From Gracilimonas tropica DSM 19535 (lineage in GTDB: Bacteria > Bacteroidota > Rhodothermia > Balneolales > Balneolaceae): a stretch of 64,000 bases of DNA. A program made the position numbers and the translations under genes. Every line of letters starts with the position of its first letter. The first letter of the stretch is position 1. Below, one piece after another: positions 35,470-43,321 of the stretch. The notes under the pieces were generated by a model, which saw only the letters and a program-made list of their open reading frames with translations, searched no databases and had not been told where the DNA came from. The stretch spans positions 60,706-124,705 of the forward strand of contig NZ_AQXG01000010.1 in NCBI RefSeq assembly GCF_000375425.1. The letters run 5' to 3'.

Positions 35470-36042
35470 ATGGAAAAACTTACGCTGCATATCAAAAATA
35501 TGGTTTGTGACCGCTGTGAAATGGTGATCGAAACGGCCCTGACTGCTTTGGGACTGGAAGTAAATCACGTGCAGTTGGGCAAAGCCGAAGTAACCCGAAA
35601 TGGCGGTAAACCCACGATTCACGAGATCGAAAAGGAACTGGAACGCTTTAATTTTGGGCTGATCAAAGATGAGGAATCTATTTTAGCCGAAAAGGTAAAG
35701 ACCACATTGATCGAATGGATCGATTCGGGAGATTTAGAAACGGATGATATTTCCTTATCTGATCACCTGGCAAAAAAGCTTGCCAAAAGTTATGCAACCA
35801 TATCGAGGGTTTTTTCAAGAAAAGAAGAGATCACGATCGAAAAATATTTTATTCGCCTGAAGATCGAAAAAGCTAAGGAATTAGTGGAATATGGAAACCT
35901 GAGCTTCAGTGAGATCGCGTACCAGTTGGGATATAAGAACCTTCAGCATCTTTCCCGACAGTTCAAGCAAATAACTGGGATGAGCATGAGTGAGTATCAG
36001 AAATTACAAGATCCCGAGCGCAAGTCATTGGATAAGATCTGA
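35470..36042 (+). CDS. HMA-like metal-binding domain fused to AraC-type regulator (copy 1)
   Basis: 190 residues. The N-terminus resembles a heavy-metal-associated ferredoxin-like domain with Cys13-x-x-Cys16 in HIKNMVCDRCEMVI. A linker of about 40 residues follows, then an AraC HTH domain (about 95-180) with LSFSEIAYQLGYKNLQHLSRQF (parts: LSFSEIAYQLGY, KNLQHLSRQF). It may sense a metal directly and control the neighbouring genes. The homologue at 38528 has the same layout. Its stop overlaps the next start by one base (TGATG), indicating coupling. Confidence 0.85.
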   Translation: MEKLTLHIKNMVCDRCEMVIETALTALGLEVNHVQLGKAEVTRNGGKPTIHEIEKELERFNFGLIKDEESILAEKVKTTLIEWIDSGDLETDDISLSDHLAKKLAKSYATISRVFSRKEEITIEKYFIRLKIEKAKELVEYGNLSFSEIAYQLGYKNLQHLSRQFKQITGMSMSEYQKLQDPERKSLDKI

Positions 36043-36494
36043 TGAAGCTAAAAGTTCCACCGGCGCTGCTCTTCATTGTTTTTGTACTGATCATGCGTGT
36101 CACTGATCAGCTCTTTTCCTTCGAGATAATAGCTTCTCCCTATCAACAAATGGTTGCATATATTGTATTTGGAGTTGGGGTGATCATAGGGCTTCTTGGA
36201 GTGTTTGAGTTCCGGCGAAGATCAACTACGGTAAATCCTCACAAACCCGAAAATACGAGCGAGTTGGTTACTTCCGGGATTTATCAAATCTCCCGAAACC
36301 CGATGTATTTGGGATTGTTGATTGGCTTGGTGGCTGTAGCCATCCGACTGGGAAATGTAAGCTCAATGCTGCTTTTGCCGGTCTTTGTATGGTACATGAA
36401 TGTGTTCCAGATCAAGCCGGAGGAAGAGGTAATGGAGGAAAAATTTGGTCAGAATTTTATCCGCTATATGAATTGTACGAGACGGTGGATCTGA
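36042..36494 (+). CDS. ICMT-like integral membrane methyltransferase family protein
   Basis: 150 residues, four to five hydrophobic helices. The isoprenylcysteine methyltransferase-like core has LVTSGIYQISRNPMYLGLLIG, split as LVTSGIYQISRNP and MYLGLLIG, and a C-terminal EEEVMEEKFG...RRWI. Bacterial members methylate unknown small substrates at the membrane and often sit near metal or stress genes. It is translationally coupled to the upstream regulator and abuts the P-type ATPase gene tail to tail with no gap. Confidence 0.8.
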   Translation: MKLKVPPALLFIVFVLIMRVTDQLFSFEIIASPYQQMVAYIVFGVGVIIGLLGVFEFRRRSTTVNPHKPENTSELVTSGIYQISRNPMYLGLLIGLVAVAIRLGNVSSMLLLPVFVWYMNVFQIKPEEEVMEEKFGQNFIRYMNCTRRWI

Positions 36495-38444
36495 TCAACA
36501 GCAAGTATCACAACACGCCGCCGGCACATTATTCTGAGAATCAGTTTGGGATCCGCTGAACATACTCCGAAAAGTGAGGCCTTCCGAGAATTTGTATTGA
36601 ATGCGAATGGCATTTGCAATCGCGATGAGTGCCACGCCCACATCCGCAAAAATGGCCTCCCACATGGTAGCCAATCCTGCAGTAGCAAGCACCATGACTA
36701 ATATTTTGATGCCCAAAGCAAACCCGATGTTCTGCCAGACGATCTTCTGTGTGTAGCGGCTGATATCGATTCCGGTCAAGATTTTTGAAGGTTGATCATT
36801 TTGAATGACTACATCCGCCGTTTCGATGGTAGCATCGGAACCCACCCCGCCCATGGCTATACCCACATCGGCCAGCGTAATAACCGGTGCGTCGTTCACT
36901 CCATCGCCCGCGAACCCAACGGTATTCCCATTACCCAGCGACTGTTCCACAAACCGGTATTTATCTTCGGGAAGTAAGTTGCCATATGCTTCATCAATGC
37001 CCAATTGATCAGCCACATAGGAGGCCACTTGTTGATTGTCTCCGGAAAGCATGACGATTCTTTTCACCCCATTTTCTTTTAAAGCCCGGATGGTCTGTTC
37101 ACTGTCTTCCTTCAGGGAATCTGAAATCGTGATCGTACCTGCATGTTGATCTTCCACTGCGATGTGAACGTAGGTGTTCGGTTTCGTAAAGTCGCCTGTG
37201 GATAAACTTACTCCATGATCGTTCAGTAGCTGTACATTGCCTACTAATACCCGTTTTTGTTGAACCGAACCCTTCACTCCTTTTCCGGAGATCTCGACCT
37301 GATCTTTCACCTCGTAAAACGCTTGACCATTTTTGAAGGAGAGAATGGCTTTGCCGATGGGATGGGTAGAATGCTGTTCCAGCGATGCGGCATAAGAAAC
37401 GACTTCCTCTTGGCTGAGTCCATTATAAACAGTGACACTCTGAACCTCAAAGGCACCTTCAGTGAGCGTGCCGGTCTTGTCGAGATATAGTACATTCATC
37501 TTGCGGAGCTGATCCAGATAGTCAGAGCCTTTCAATAAAATGCCATTCGCAGAGGCCGCTCCAATTCCACCAAAATACCCCAGTGGAATTGAGATGACCA
37601 ACCCGCAAGGACAGGAGATCACCAAAAAGATAAGGGCTTTATAAAACCAATCATGAAATACATAGGGATCAGTGAAGAAGTAAGGAAGGAACGTGACACC
37701 AATAGCCAGCCAAACCACGATGGGGGTATAGACTTTTGCAAACCGGGTCATAAATCGCTGGACCGGCGCCTTTCGCTGAGTGGCTTCCTGAACCATATTC
37801 AGGATGTTTGCCAGTTTTGTATCCTTGAATGTTGACGTCACTTTTATTCTTATGGGAACGACCTCATTAATGGATCCGGCCCAAACCTCATCTCCTTCCT
37901 TGTAGCTCCTGGCTTTGGATTCTCCGGTTAATGCGGCCGTATTCAATGAGGCGTTGGGAGATAATAATATGCCATCCAGCGGAACCTTTTGTCCGGGTTT
38001 CACCTGGATGATGGCTCCCGTCTCAACACGTGCTGCGTCTACTTCTTTTACTTCATGGCCTTGTTCAACAACGGCGGTATCCGGCTGCTGGTTTATGAGA
38101 GTTTGAATAGAGTGACGTGCTCTCTGTACGGCATTTCCCTGGGCATATTCACCGATCATATAAAAAAGCATGACCGCAACTCCTTCCGCATATTCGCCAA
38201 GTATAAACGCACCTACCGTGGCAATGCCCATTAATAGAAATTCACTGAAAACAGTCCCCTTTTTGATGGAATCTATGGCTTTAACCCAAACCGGTCCGCC
38301 AACGAACAGGTAAGAAATCCCATACAATGAGAGATAGAAATATTGATGGCCGGTAAAGTGGAACACATGCTGAAACAATAATGCAGCGATCAGGAAAGCC
38401 GAACTGAGTGCGACTTCTTTATATTTTTTGATGAATGAGAGCAT
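36495..38444 (-). CDS. P1B-type heavy-metal-exporting ATPase (Zn/Cd/Pb type)
   Basis: 649 residues. No N-terminal HMA domain; the protein starts directly with membrane helices. Metal-binding helix SCPCGLVISIPLGYFGG, phosphorylation Asp near residue 323 in DKTGTLTEG, TGES in the actuator domain, and GDGVNDAPVITLADVGIAMG (the hinge) are present. The LVISIP form of the CPC helix fits ZntA/CadA rather than copper pumps. The C-terminus ends CCDTCC, a likely metal-binding tail. It is probably controlled by the HMA-AraC regulator 83 bases upstream. Confidence 0.93.
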   Translation of the reverse strand: MLSFIKKYKEVALSSAFLIAALLFQHVFHFTGHQYFYLSLYGISYLFVGGPVWVKAIDSIKKGTVFSEFLLMGIATVGAFILGEYAEGVAVMLFYMIGEYAQGNAVQRARHSIQTLINQQPDTAVVEQGHEVKEVDAARVETGAIIQVKPGQKVPLDGILLSPNASLNTAALTGESKARSYKEGDEVWAGSINEVVPIRIKVTSTFKDTKLANILNMVQEATQRKAPVQRFMTRFAKVYTPIVVWLAIGVTFLPYFFTDPYVFHDWFYKALIFLVISCPCGLVISIPLGYFGGIGAASANGILLKGSDYLDQLRKMNVLYLDKTGTLTEGAFEVQSVTVYNGLSQEEVVSYAASLEQHSTHPIGKAILSFKNGQAFYEVKDQVEISGKGVKGSVQQKRVLVGNVQLLNDHGVSLSTGDFTKPNTYVHIAVEDQHAGTITISDSLKEDSEQTIRALKENGVKRIVMLSGDNQQVASYVADQLGIDEAYGNLLPEDKYRFVEQSLGNGNTVGFAGDGVNDAPVITLADVGIAMGGVGSDATIETADVVIQNDQPSKILTGIDISRYTQKIVWQNIGFALGIKILVMVLATAGLATMWEAIFADVGVALIAIANAIRIQYKFSEGLTFRSMFSGSQTDSQNNVPAACCDTCC

Positions 38445-38498
38445 AGGGTCTTTTCGAATTCACCCAAAAATAATGAAGCCAATATTGCCTGAATTGCA

Positions 38499-38512
38499 GA
38501 ATTGTGTAATTC
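38499..38512. promoter_or_regulatory. Candidate operator between regulator copy 2 and the metal ATPase
   Basis: GAATT-GTGT-AATTC is a perfect 5-bp inverted repeat located 55 bases upstream of the ATPase start, in the 83-base gap. Its first 12 bases match the site at 35409-35420 with one difference. Confidence 0.45.
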
Positions 38513-38527
38513 TTTTGTACGATTGTG

Positions 38528-39094
38528 TTATAGCTTATCGATGTAGATGCGCTTGTTTTCCTTTACGTCCTTAAAATGGGAAGGAGATAACCCGGTTTCT
38601 TTTTTGAACTGACGGGAGAAGTGTTGCTGGCTGCTGTAGCCCAGCTCATAGGCGATCTCCGTCAGGTTTTGTTCCCCATAAACGATCAGCTCTTTGGCGC
38701 GTTCTATCTTTTGCAGGATATAATACCGTTCAATGGATTTGCCTTCCACGTTCGAGAACAGCCGCGACAAGTACTGATAATCTCTGTTGATTTGTTTTGA
38801 AAGGTGATCGGAAAGATTGCCCTCCAGCACCTTGTCGGTGCGAATGAGTTGTATAATGAGGTGTTTGACCTGTTCTACAAGCCGGCTTCCCTTGTCGTTG
38901 ATGATATCAAAACCATTGGTGCGGACAACCTGTTCAAGGTGCTTATACTTTTCAGGGTCAACCGGTTCCTGAAGGGTGAGTTTGCCGAGCTCGAGATTGC
39001 GTACCTCAAAACCCGCTTCCTCAAGTTTCTCCTCTAAAACGATGGCGCAATGGCTGCATACCATATTCTTGATATGAAAATGCTGTTCATTCAT
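38528..39094 (-). CDS. HMA-like metal-binding domain fused to AraC-type regulator (copy 2)
   Basis: 188 residues with the same plan as the protein at 35470: Cys13-x-x-Cys16 in HIKNMVCSHCAIVL, a helical middle and a C-terminal AraC HTH (LTEIAYELGYSSQQHFSRQF). The two are clearly paralogous but diverged in the middle region. It is read toward the P-type ATPase gene and ends 83 bases before it, the expected position for its regulator. Confidence 0.85.
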   Translation of the reverse strand: MNEQHFHIKNMVCSHCAIVLEEKLEEAGFEVRNLELGKLTLQEPVDPEKYKHLEQVVRTNGFDIINDKGSRLVEQVKHLIIQLIRTDKVLEGNLSDHLSKQINRDYQYLSRLFSNVEGKSIERYYILQKIERAKELIVYGEQNLTEIAYELGYSSQQHFSRQFKKETGLSPSHFKDVKENKRIYIDKL

Positions 39095-39164
39095 GCCTCA
39101 AAAATACCAAGGGAATGGATGCATTCAAAGAAAGAAGGAATGCCCCTTGAAGATATGGGTAATC

Positions 39165-39980
39165 CTAAGGTGCACTAACCAAAACAATATTTTCGGCTAT
39201 TAATCCCTTGTCATTTTCGGTAACATCAAACTCAAAAATGAGATCGCGGCTGGGAAGGTAGCCGGTATCAAAGTCATCTTCGAATTGAGAGATATGTGCA
39301 AATACCGTTTTGTAGGGAGACTTCTTGTCCCGGGAATCTGTGATCCACAAGCAGTCTTCCTTCCGCGTAAGGAACCGGAGAAAACCATAGCCTTCATCTT
39401 GTGTAAAATCGTAGCACACTCCGCGAACGCGCGATCCGGTCTCTCCCCAGCTGTATGGAGAATCGATCGGTAAAAGGCCGGGAATCAGATATCCGGAAAT
39501 GGAGGAATCCACGGCTTTTTTAAGAGCGGTAGATACATTGTCGAAGCCAACCAGTTCCACCCGGCATCCCTTGTCCTGAAGTGCATTGACCACACTTACA
39601 TAACTTCCGCTGCTGGAAAGAAGGACGATCTTGTCGAGCTTTTCGGATTGGGTAAGCAGGTCTACCGCCATATCCATATCTATGGTCGACTTCGAGATGG
39701 TTTCCCCGGTTTCGTGATTGGTATAGGTTTGGATCGGTTTTTCGATCACTTTGTATTCAAAATCCCTGAGTACTTCACAAAATCGTTGGGTCTTATGGCG
39801 ATATTCGGCGTCTTCCTTGAGCCGTTCTTCATCATAACAAAGGTAAACATTCAGCCTGGATGCGATTCCTCCTCCCCTGCACGCAAACATCCGCAAAACA
39901 TCATAGCGAAGGCCATAGCCTCCATTCATGGTTACATTGACTGCATCAACAAATATTCCAACTCGTTCTTGAGTATTCAT
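39165..39980 (-). CDS. NYN-domain (LabA-like) protein with C-terminal cold-shock-like domain
   Basis: 271 residues. The N-terminal ~170 residues match NYN/PIN-like RNases: VGIFVDAVNV (first acidic motif), STIDMDMAVDLL (second) and a third region reading LLSSSGSYVSVV, where active members have SGDxDF. The C-terminal ~85 residues resemble a cold-shock domain: DEGYGFLRF, TVFAHISQF, and LIFEFDV then KGLIAENIVLV. The fusion suggests RNA binding plus cleavage, or binding only if the weakened third motif has cost activity. It is monocistronic. Confidence 0.75.
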   Translation of the reverse strand: MNTQERVGIFVDAVNVTMNGGYGLRYDVLRMFACRGGGIASRLNVYLCYDEERLKEDAEYRHKTQRFCEVLRDFEYKVIEKPIQTYTNHETGETISKSTIDMDMAVDLLTQSEKLDKIVLLSSSGSYVSVVNALQDKGCRVELVGFDNVSTALKKAVDSSISGYLIPGLLPIDSPYSWGETGSRVRGVCYDFTQDEGYGFLRFLTRKEDCLWITDSRDKKSPYKTVFAHISQFEDDFDTGYLPSRDLIFEFDVTENDKGLIAENIVLVSAP

Positions 39981-40145
39981 AATGATATTCCTGCATAGTA
40001 AGTATTAATAATAGTATCGAAGTGGGATGTCGTTTTTTCATAACTTCATCTCTAGCAATGAATTAACACAAAAAAATAGCATAGAATCAATTTATTTAAT
40101 ATTAAAATAAAAAGCCTGAAAAGAACTGATGCTATAACTTGAAAA

Positions 40146-41627
40146 TCAGGAGGCGGAGGCGGTATCGGGAATAGATTTTACAGAGCGGTAGGTGATCCCA
40201 AGGATGATAAGCATGCCAAGTATTAGCAAGGTTCCTGAAACCAACCATTCATTATACCCATAGCCCATAATATATGGTTTGAGATAAAAAGTTGCGGTGG
40301 CGGTCAACATCACCCCAAAGCCGGATACAAGCTTGTAAGGTACACGAAATGCGTTAGTAGAATAATAATAGATGAGCATGGCCATGGCGCCATAGCTGAT
40401 AAGAGTGGCTGTGGCCGACCCCATCATTCCGAAAAAAGGAATAAGCGTAAGGTTAGCTATGATGGTAATGCCAGCGCCAAAAAGGGTGATCTGGGGAAGC
40501 CGTTTGGTGGTCTCGCTGATGAAGATCCCTGCCGAAAAGTTTATATACCAGCCCTGGAACCAGTAAGCCATGAGCAGCACCGGGACAATGTTGAGTCCTT
40601 CCCAGAATTTTGCATCAACCAGGTAAAAATTCAGGATCGGGATCTTAATGGATACGATCTGTTCGGTAAAAAGGGCAACGGACAAAAAGATACCTGCAGC
40701 TGCGAGATTGAAAAAACTGAATGTTTGTGAGAACGTTTTGGGCGCGGATCTTTCTTCGGATTGACGCATAAAGAAAGGTTGCCAGGCCATGCGAAACATC
40801 TGCACGATCAAGAGCATGAATACCGCCAGTTTGTAGCAGGCTCCGTAAATACCTACGATGTCATCAGAGGTGTAATCCGGTCCGTATAGTTGTTGAACCG
40901 TGGCAGGATCCATAGACTTTAGAAAGAAACGGTCTATCAATTCGTTGATGGCATGCCCAAAGCCGGCGGGAATGAAGGGTAGTCCGAATATCAGGGCCTT
41001 TTTTAGAAAATCTGTGTTCCAGCTGCCTTTTAGCAAAGGAAGGGTGTATAAAGTGGTAGCTAACGCTGTAAGTGTGGAAGCGATAAGGTTACTGATGAAA
41101 ACCCCCTCGATACCATAATTGAGGCCAAGGATCAGGTAGAAATTCAGCCCAAGATTAACAACCACATTTCCGGTTTTGATGACGGCAAAAGAAATGGATT
41201 TACGCTCCAGTCGCAGTTCAGCGAAAGGTACAATAGCGAGGGTATCAAAAAAGAGAATGCCGAGCATCATCCAAAGGATGGAGTCTCCTACCTGAAGGCC
41301 CAATATGGGTGCAATAGCAGGCTGTGCCAGCCAGACCGCTAATACCAGCAAGCCCGAACTAATGAGCAGAAAAAGTTGAATGGTGGTAAAAAAAGACTGC
41401 GCCTTATCCCGGTCTTTTCCATACCGGATGTACGCCGATTCCATGCCCATTTGAAATACGACATTGAATAAAGCAATGGCGGCAAATATGAGTGTGATCA
41501 CACCGTACTGACCTTCAGCAAAAACAGCGGTATGGAGCGGAACCAAAAGGTAGCCTATAAAACGCGCCAGCACGCTGCTGATGCCATAGATAAGGGTATC
41601 CGAAAAAAGTTCTTTGAGTTTGGTCAA
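40146..41627 (-). CDS. Oligosaccharide flippase / polysaccharide biosynthesis membrane protein
   Basis: 493 residues with about 14 hydrophobic segments. The N-terminus (SDTLIYGISSVLARFIGYLL, then VPLHTAVF) is typical of Wzx/MVF-type polysaccharide flippases in Bacteroidota. Such proteins move lipid-linked sugar units across the inner membrane. No glycosyltransferase lies nearby. It precedes aroQ on the same strand by three bases and probably shares an operon with aroQ and the HIT gene. Confidence 0.85.
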   Translation of the reverse strand: MTKLKELFSDTLIYGISSVLARFIGYLLVPLHTAVFAEGQYGVITLIFAAIALFNVVFQMGMESAYIRYGKDRDKAQSFFTTIQLFLLISSGLLVLAVWLAQPAIAPILGLQVGDSILWMMLGILFFDTLAIVPFAELRLERKSISFAVIKTGNVVVNLGLNFYLILGLNYGIEGVFISNLIASTLTALATTLYTLPLLKGSWNTDFLKKALIFGLPFIPAGFGHAINELIDRFFLKSMDPATVQQLYGPDYTSDDIVGIYGACYKLAVFMLLIVQMFRMAWQPFFMRQSEERSAPKTFSQTFSFFNLAAAGIFLSVALFTEQIVSIKIPILNFYLVDAKFWEGLNIVPVLLMAYWFQGWYINFSAGIFISETTKRLPQITLFGAGITIIANLTLIPFFGMMGSATATLISYGAMAMLIYYYSTNAFRVPYKLVSGFGVMLTATATFYLKPYIMGYGYNEWLVSGTLLILGMLIILGITYRSVKSIPDTASAS

Positions 41628-41629
41628 AC

Positions 41630-42061
41630 TTAGTGGCTGGCTAATTGTTCAAGGGCGCGAATGCCGAGAGCGTAACTGTATTTTCCAAAACCGGTGATGA
41701 TGCCGTTCATGACTCCGCCTGTTACCGATTTCTCCCGGAAATCTTCCCGGCCGTGAATGTTTGAAATATGCACTTCAACTTTGGGGATTTCCAGAGGTTC
41801 CAGTCCATCGCGCAGCGCTACTGAGGTGTGTGAATATCCGCCGGGATTGATAACGAGTCCTTCGGTGCCATCTTCCATTGCCTCCTGTACTTTATTAATG
41901 AGCTCACCTTCCACATTACTCTGATAAAAGGAAAGTTCATGTTCGGGAAATTCATCCCGCAGAAAATTCTCCAGGTCTTGCAGGCTGCCGGTTCCATACA
42001 TCCCCGGATTGCGTTTGCCCAACAAGTTAAGGTTAGGGCCATTGATGATAAGGATCTTCAT
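41630..42061 (-). CDS. aroQ: Type II 3-dehydroquinate dehydratase
   Basis: 143 residues; third step of the shikimate pathway, dehydrating 3-dehydroquinate. Motifs: INGPNLNLLGKRNPGMYG with the catalytic Tyr of the flexible loop, INPGGYSHTSVALRD, and EVHISNIHGREDFREKS with the catalytic His. The family usually has NPGAYTHTS; here GGYSH. Its start overlaps the HIT gene stop by four bases (ATGA). Confidence 0.94.
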   Translation of the reverse strand: MKILIINGPNLNLLGKRNPGMYGTGSLQDLENFLRDEFPEHELSFYQSNVEGELINKVQEAMEDGTEGLVINPGGYSHTSVALRDGLEPLEIPKVEVHISNIHGREDFREKSVTGGVMNGIITGFGKYSYALGIRALEQLASH

Positions 42062-42456
42062 AAGCGGATCTCCTTGCTAATTGTTTCTGCTAGTTCGGCC
42101 ATTTCTCCTTCATCCATACTGATTTTCTTTCCCAGGCTGAAGTTTTGGGTGGGGGTGTAAATGGGGATCAAATGAATGTGAGCATGCGGAACTTCCATAC
42201 CTTCTACGATCACTCCCGTGCGGATCGGCTCAAGTGCAAGGTCTAAGCCTTTGGCTACTTTCTGGGAAAATTGGGTGAGTTCGCTCAGTTCCTCCGCAGA
42301 AAGATCAAACAGGTAATCGACTTCCTTTTTTGGGATGCAGAGTGTATGCCCCCGTGCAGCCGGATTGATGTCAAGAAATGCATAATGTTTATCATCCTCT
42401 GCAACCGTAAAACTTGGGATTTCGCGGTTGATGATCTTAGTAAAAATGCTTGCCAT
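42058..42456 (-). CDS. HIT-family nucleotide hydrolase/transferase
   Basis: 132 residues. The histidine triad is HAHIHLIP near residue 91, and the N-terminal ASIFTKIINREIPS is typical of the HINT branch, which hydrolyses nucleoside phosphoramidates. First gene of the HIT-aroQ-flippase operon, with a 4-base overlap to aroQ. Confidence 0.9.
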   Translation of the reverse strand: MASIFTKIINREIPSFTVAEDDKHYAFLDINPAARGHTLCIPKKEVDYLFDLSAEELSELTQFSQKVAKGLDLALEPIRTGVIVEGMEVPHAHIHLIPIYTPTQNFSLGKKISMDEGEMAELAETISKEIRL

Positions 42457-42515
42457 AGTTGAAGATAAAAGATGGTAATTTGATTGAAGATACTATCCAA
42501 AAAACAGAAATCCTT

Positions 42516-43019
42516 ATGAACTCTGCAAGCATATCGAGATTCTTGCTCATCATTGGCCTGATTTGTATTTATGGAATAAGGGAGGCCGGGGCTCAATCTT
42601 CGGAACTGGTGGGGCCCGTTTCAGAAAGTGAAATTTTTAGTGTAGATCGGATCTTTGAGATTTATGTTGATCGTTACCGTCCGGATTCTTCTGCGGTAGA
42701 ATATGTCAAAAACTGGAAAGAACCGGTTAATGTGATTATTTTTTTTGGAACCTGGTGCCGTGATTCGAAGAAATATATACCCGGTTTTATGAAATTAATG
42801 AGAACCGCCGCTCCTGAAAATATTGAAGTTGAATACATTGGAGTGGACGCTCAAAAAAAATTTCCCGGGAAATTTTTAAAAAAGTTTAATATAAAATATA
42901 TTCCCAGCGTCGTGGTTTTAAACGGCGATTCCGAATTAGGACGTATCGAAGAAAAACCACAGAAGCCGATTGAGCTCGCATTTGTTGAGATTCTGAAGAA
43001 GGCGGAAAAAATTGACTGA
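42516..43019 (+). CDS. Periplasmic thioredoxin-like protein with CxxS site
   Basis: The ATG at 42516 is preferred to a TTG at 42459, as it puts the signal peptide (SRFLLIIGLICIYGIREAGAQ, cut here to its core LLIIGLICIYG) at the N-terminus. The 167-residue product has a thioredoxin fold with IIFFGTWCRDSKKYIPGF. The usual CxxC is CRDS (residues 81-84), so it has only one thiol, and cis-Pro is in IPSVVVL. Monothiol thioredoxin-like proteins often bind or isomerise rather than oxidise. It diverges from the HIT gene and precedes a tRNA gene. Confidence 0.78.
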   Translation: MNSASISRFLLIIGLICIYGIREAGAQSSELVGPVSESEIFSVDRIFEIYVDRYRPDSSAVEYVKNWKEPVNVIIFFGTWCRDSKKYIPGFMKLMRTAAPENIEVEYIGVDAQKKFPGKFLKKFNIKYIPSVVVLNGDSELGRIEEKPQKPIELAFVEILKKAEKID

Positions 43020-43033
43020 TTTTTGATTTTTTC

Positions 43034-43066
43034 TTTGCACTCTAATTGATAAATGCCTTATCTTTG
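43034..43066 (+). promoter_or_regulatory. Promoter of tRNA-Lys, Bacteroidota consensus
   Basis: TTTG at 43034-43037, 21-base spacer, TATCTTTG at 43059-43066. Both boxes match the TTTG / TAnnTTTG consensus, and the tRNA begins 12 bases after. Confidence 0.8.
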
Positions 43067-43077
43067 GAATCTCTTAA

Positions 43078-43153
43078 GAATCGGTAGCTCAGTTGGTAGA
43101 GCAACGGCCTTTTAAGCCGTGGGTCGAGGGTTCGAGCCCCTCCCGATTCACCA
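43078..43153 (+). tRNA. tRNA-Lys (anticodon UUU)
   Basis: The acceptor stem GAATCGG pairs with CCGATTC, discriminator A, and CCA is encoded (43151-43153). The D arm is TAGCTCAGTTGGTAGAGCA. The anticodon stem ACGGC/GCCGT carries loop CTTTTAA with TTT at 43111-43113. T arm GAGGGTTCGAGCCCCTC. All stems are complete. Confidence 0.97.
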
Positions 43154-43195
43154 GTTTTTATTGATAAGTTTTCATAATGACTCTCTCTTGACCAG

Positions 43196-43227
43196 CCCCA
43201 TACGATTGATCTCGGATGGGGTTTTTT
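43196..43227 (+). terminator. Terminator after tRNA-Lys
   Basis: CCCCAT (43196-43201) pairs with ATGGGG (43216-43221), followed by six T. Confidence 0.75.
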
Positions 43228-43262
43228 ATTAGGGAGTCTGTTTTTCTTAATGGTATTTCATA

Positions 43263-43300
43263 AAAAAAGCCGTTTCTAAACATATAGAAACGGCTTTTTT
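43263..43300. terminator. Strong bidirectional terminator before the DUF5117-type gene end
   Basis: AAAAAAGCCGTTTCTA pairs with TAGAAACGGCTTTTTT around a short loop. The A-run/T-run symmetry lets it serve both the tRNA side and the minus-strand metalloprotease gene ending at 43322. Confidence 0.88.
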
Positions 43301-43321
43301 ATTATCCGTGGATTGTGTGAA

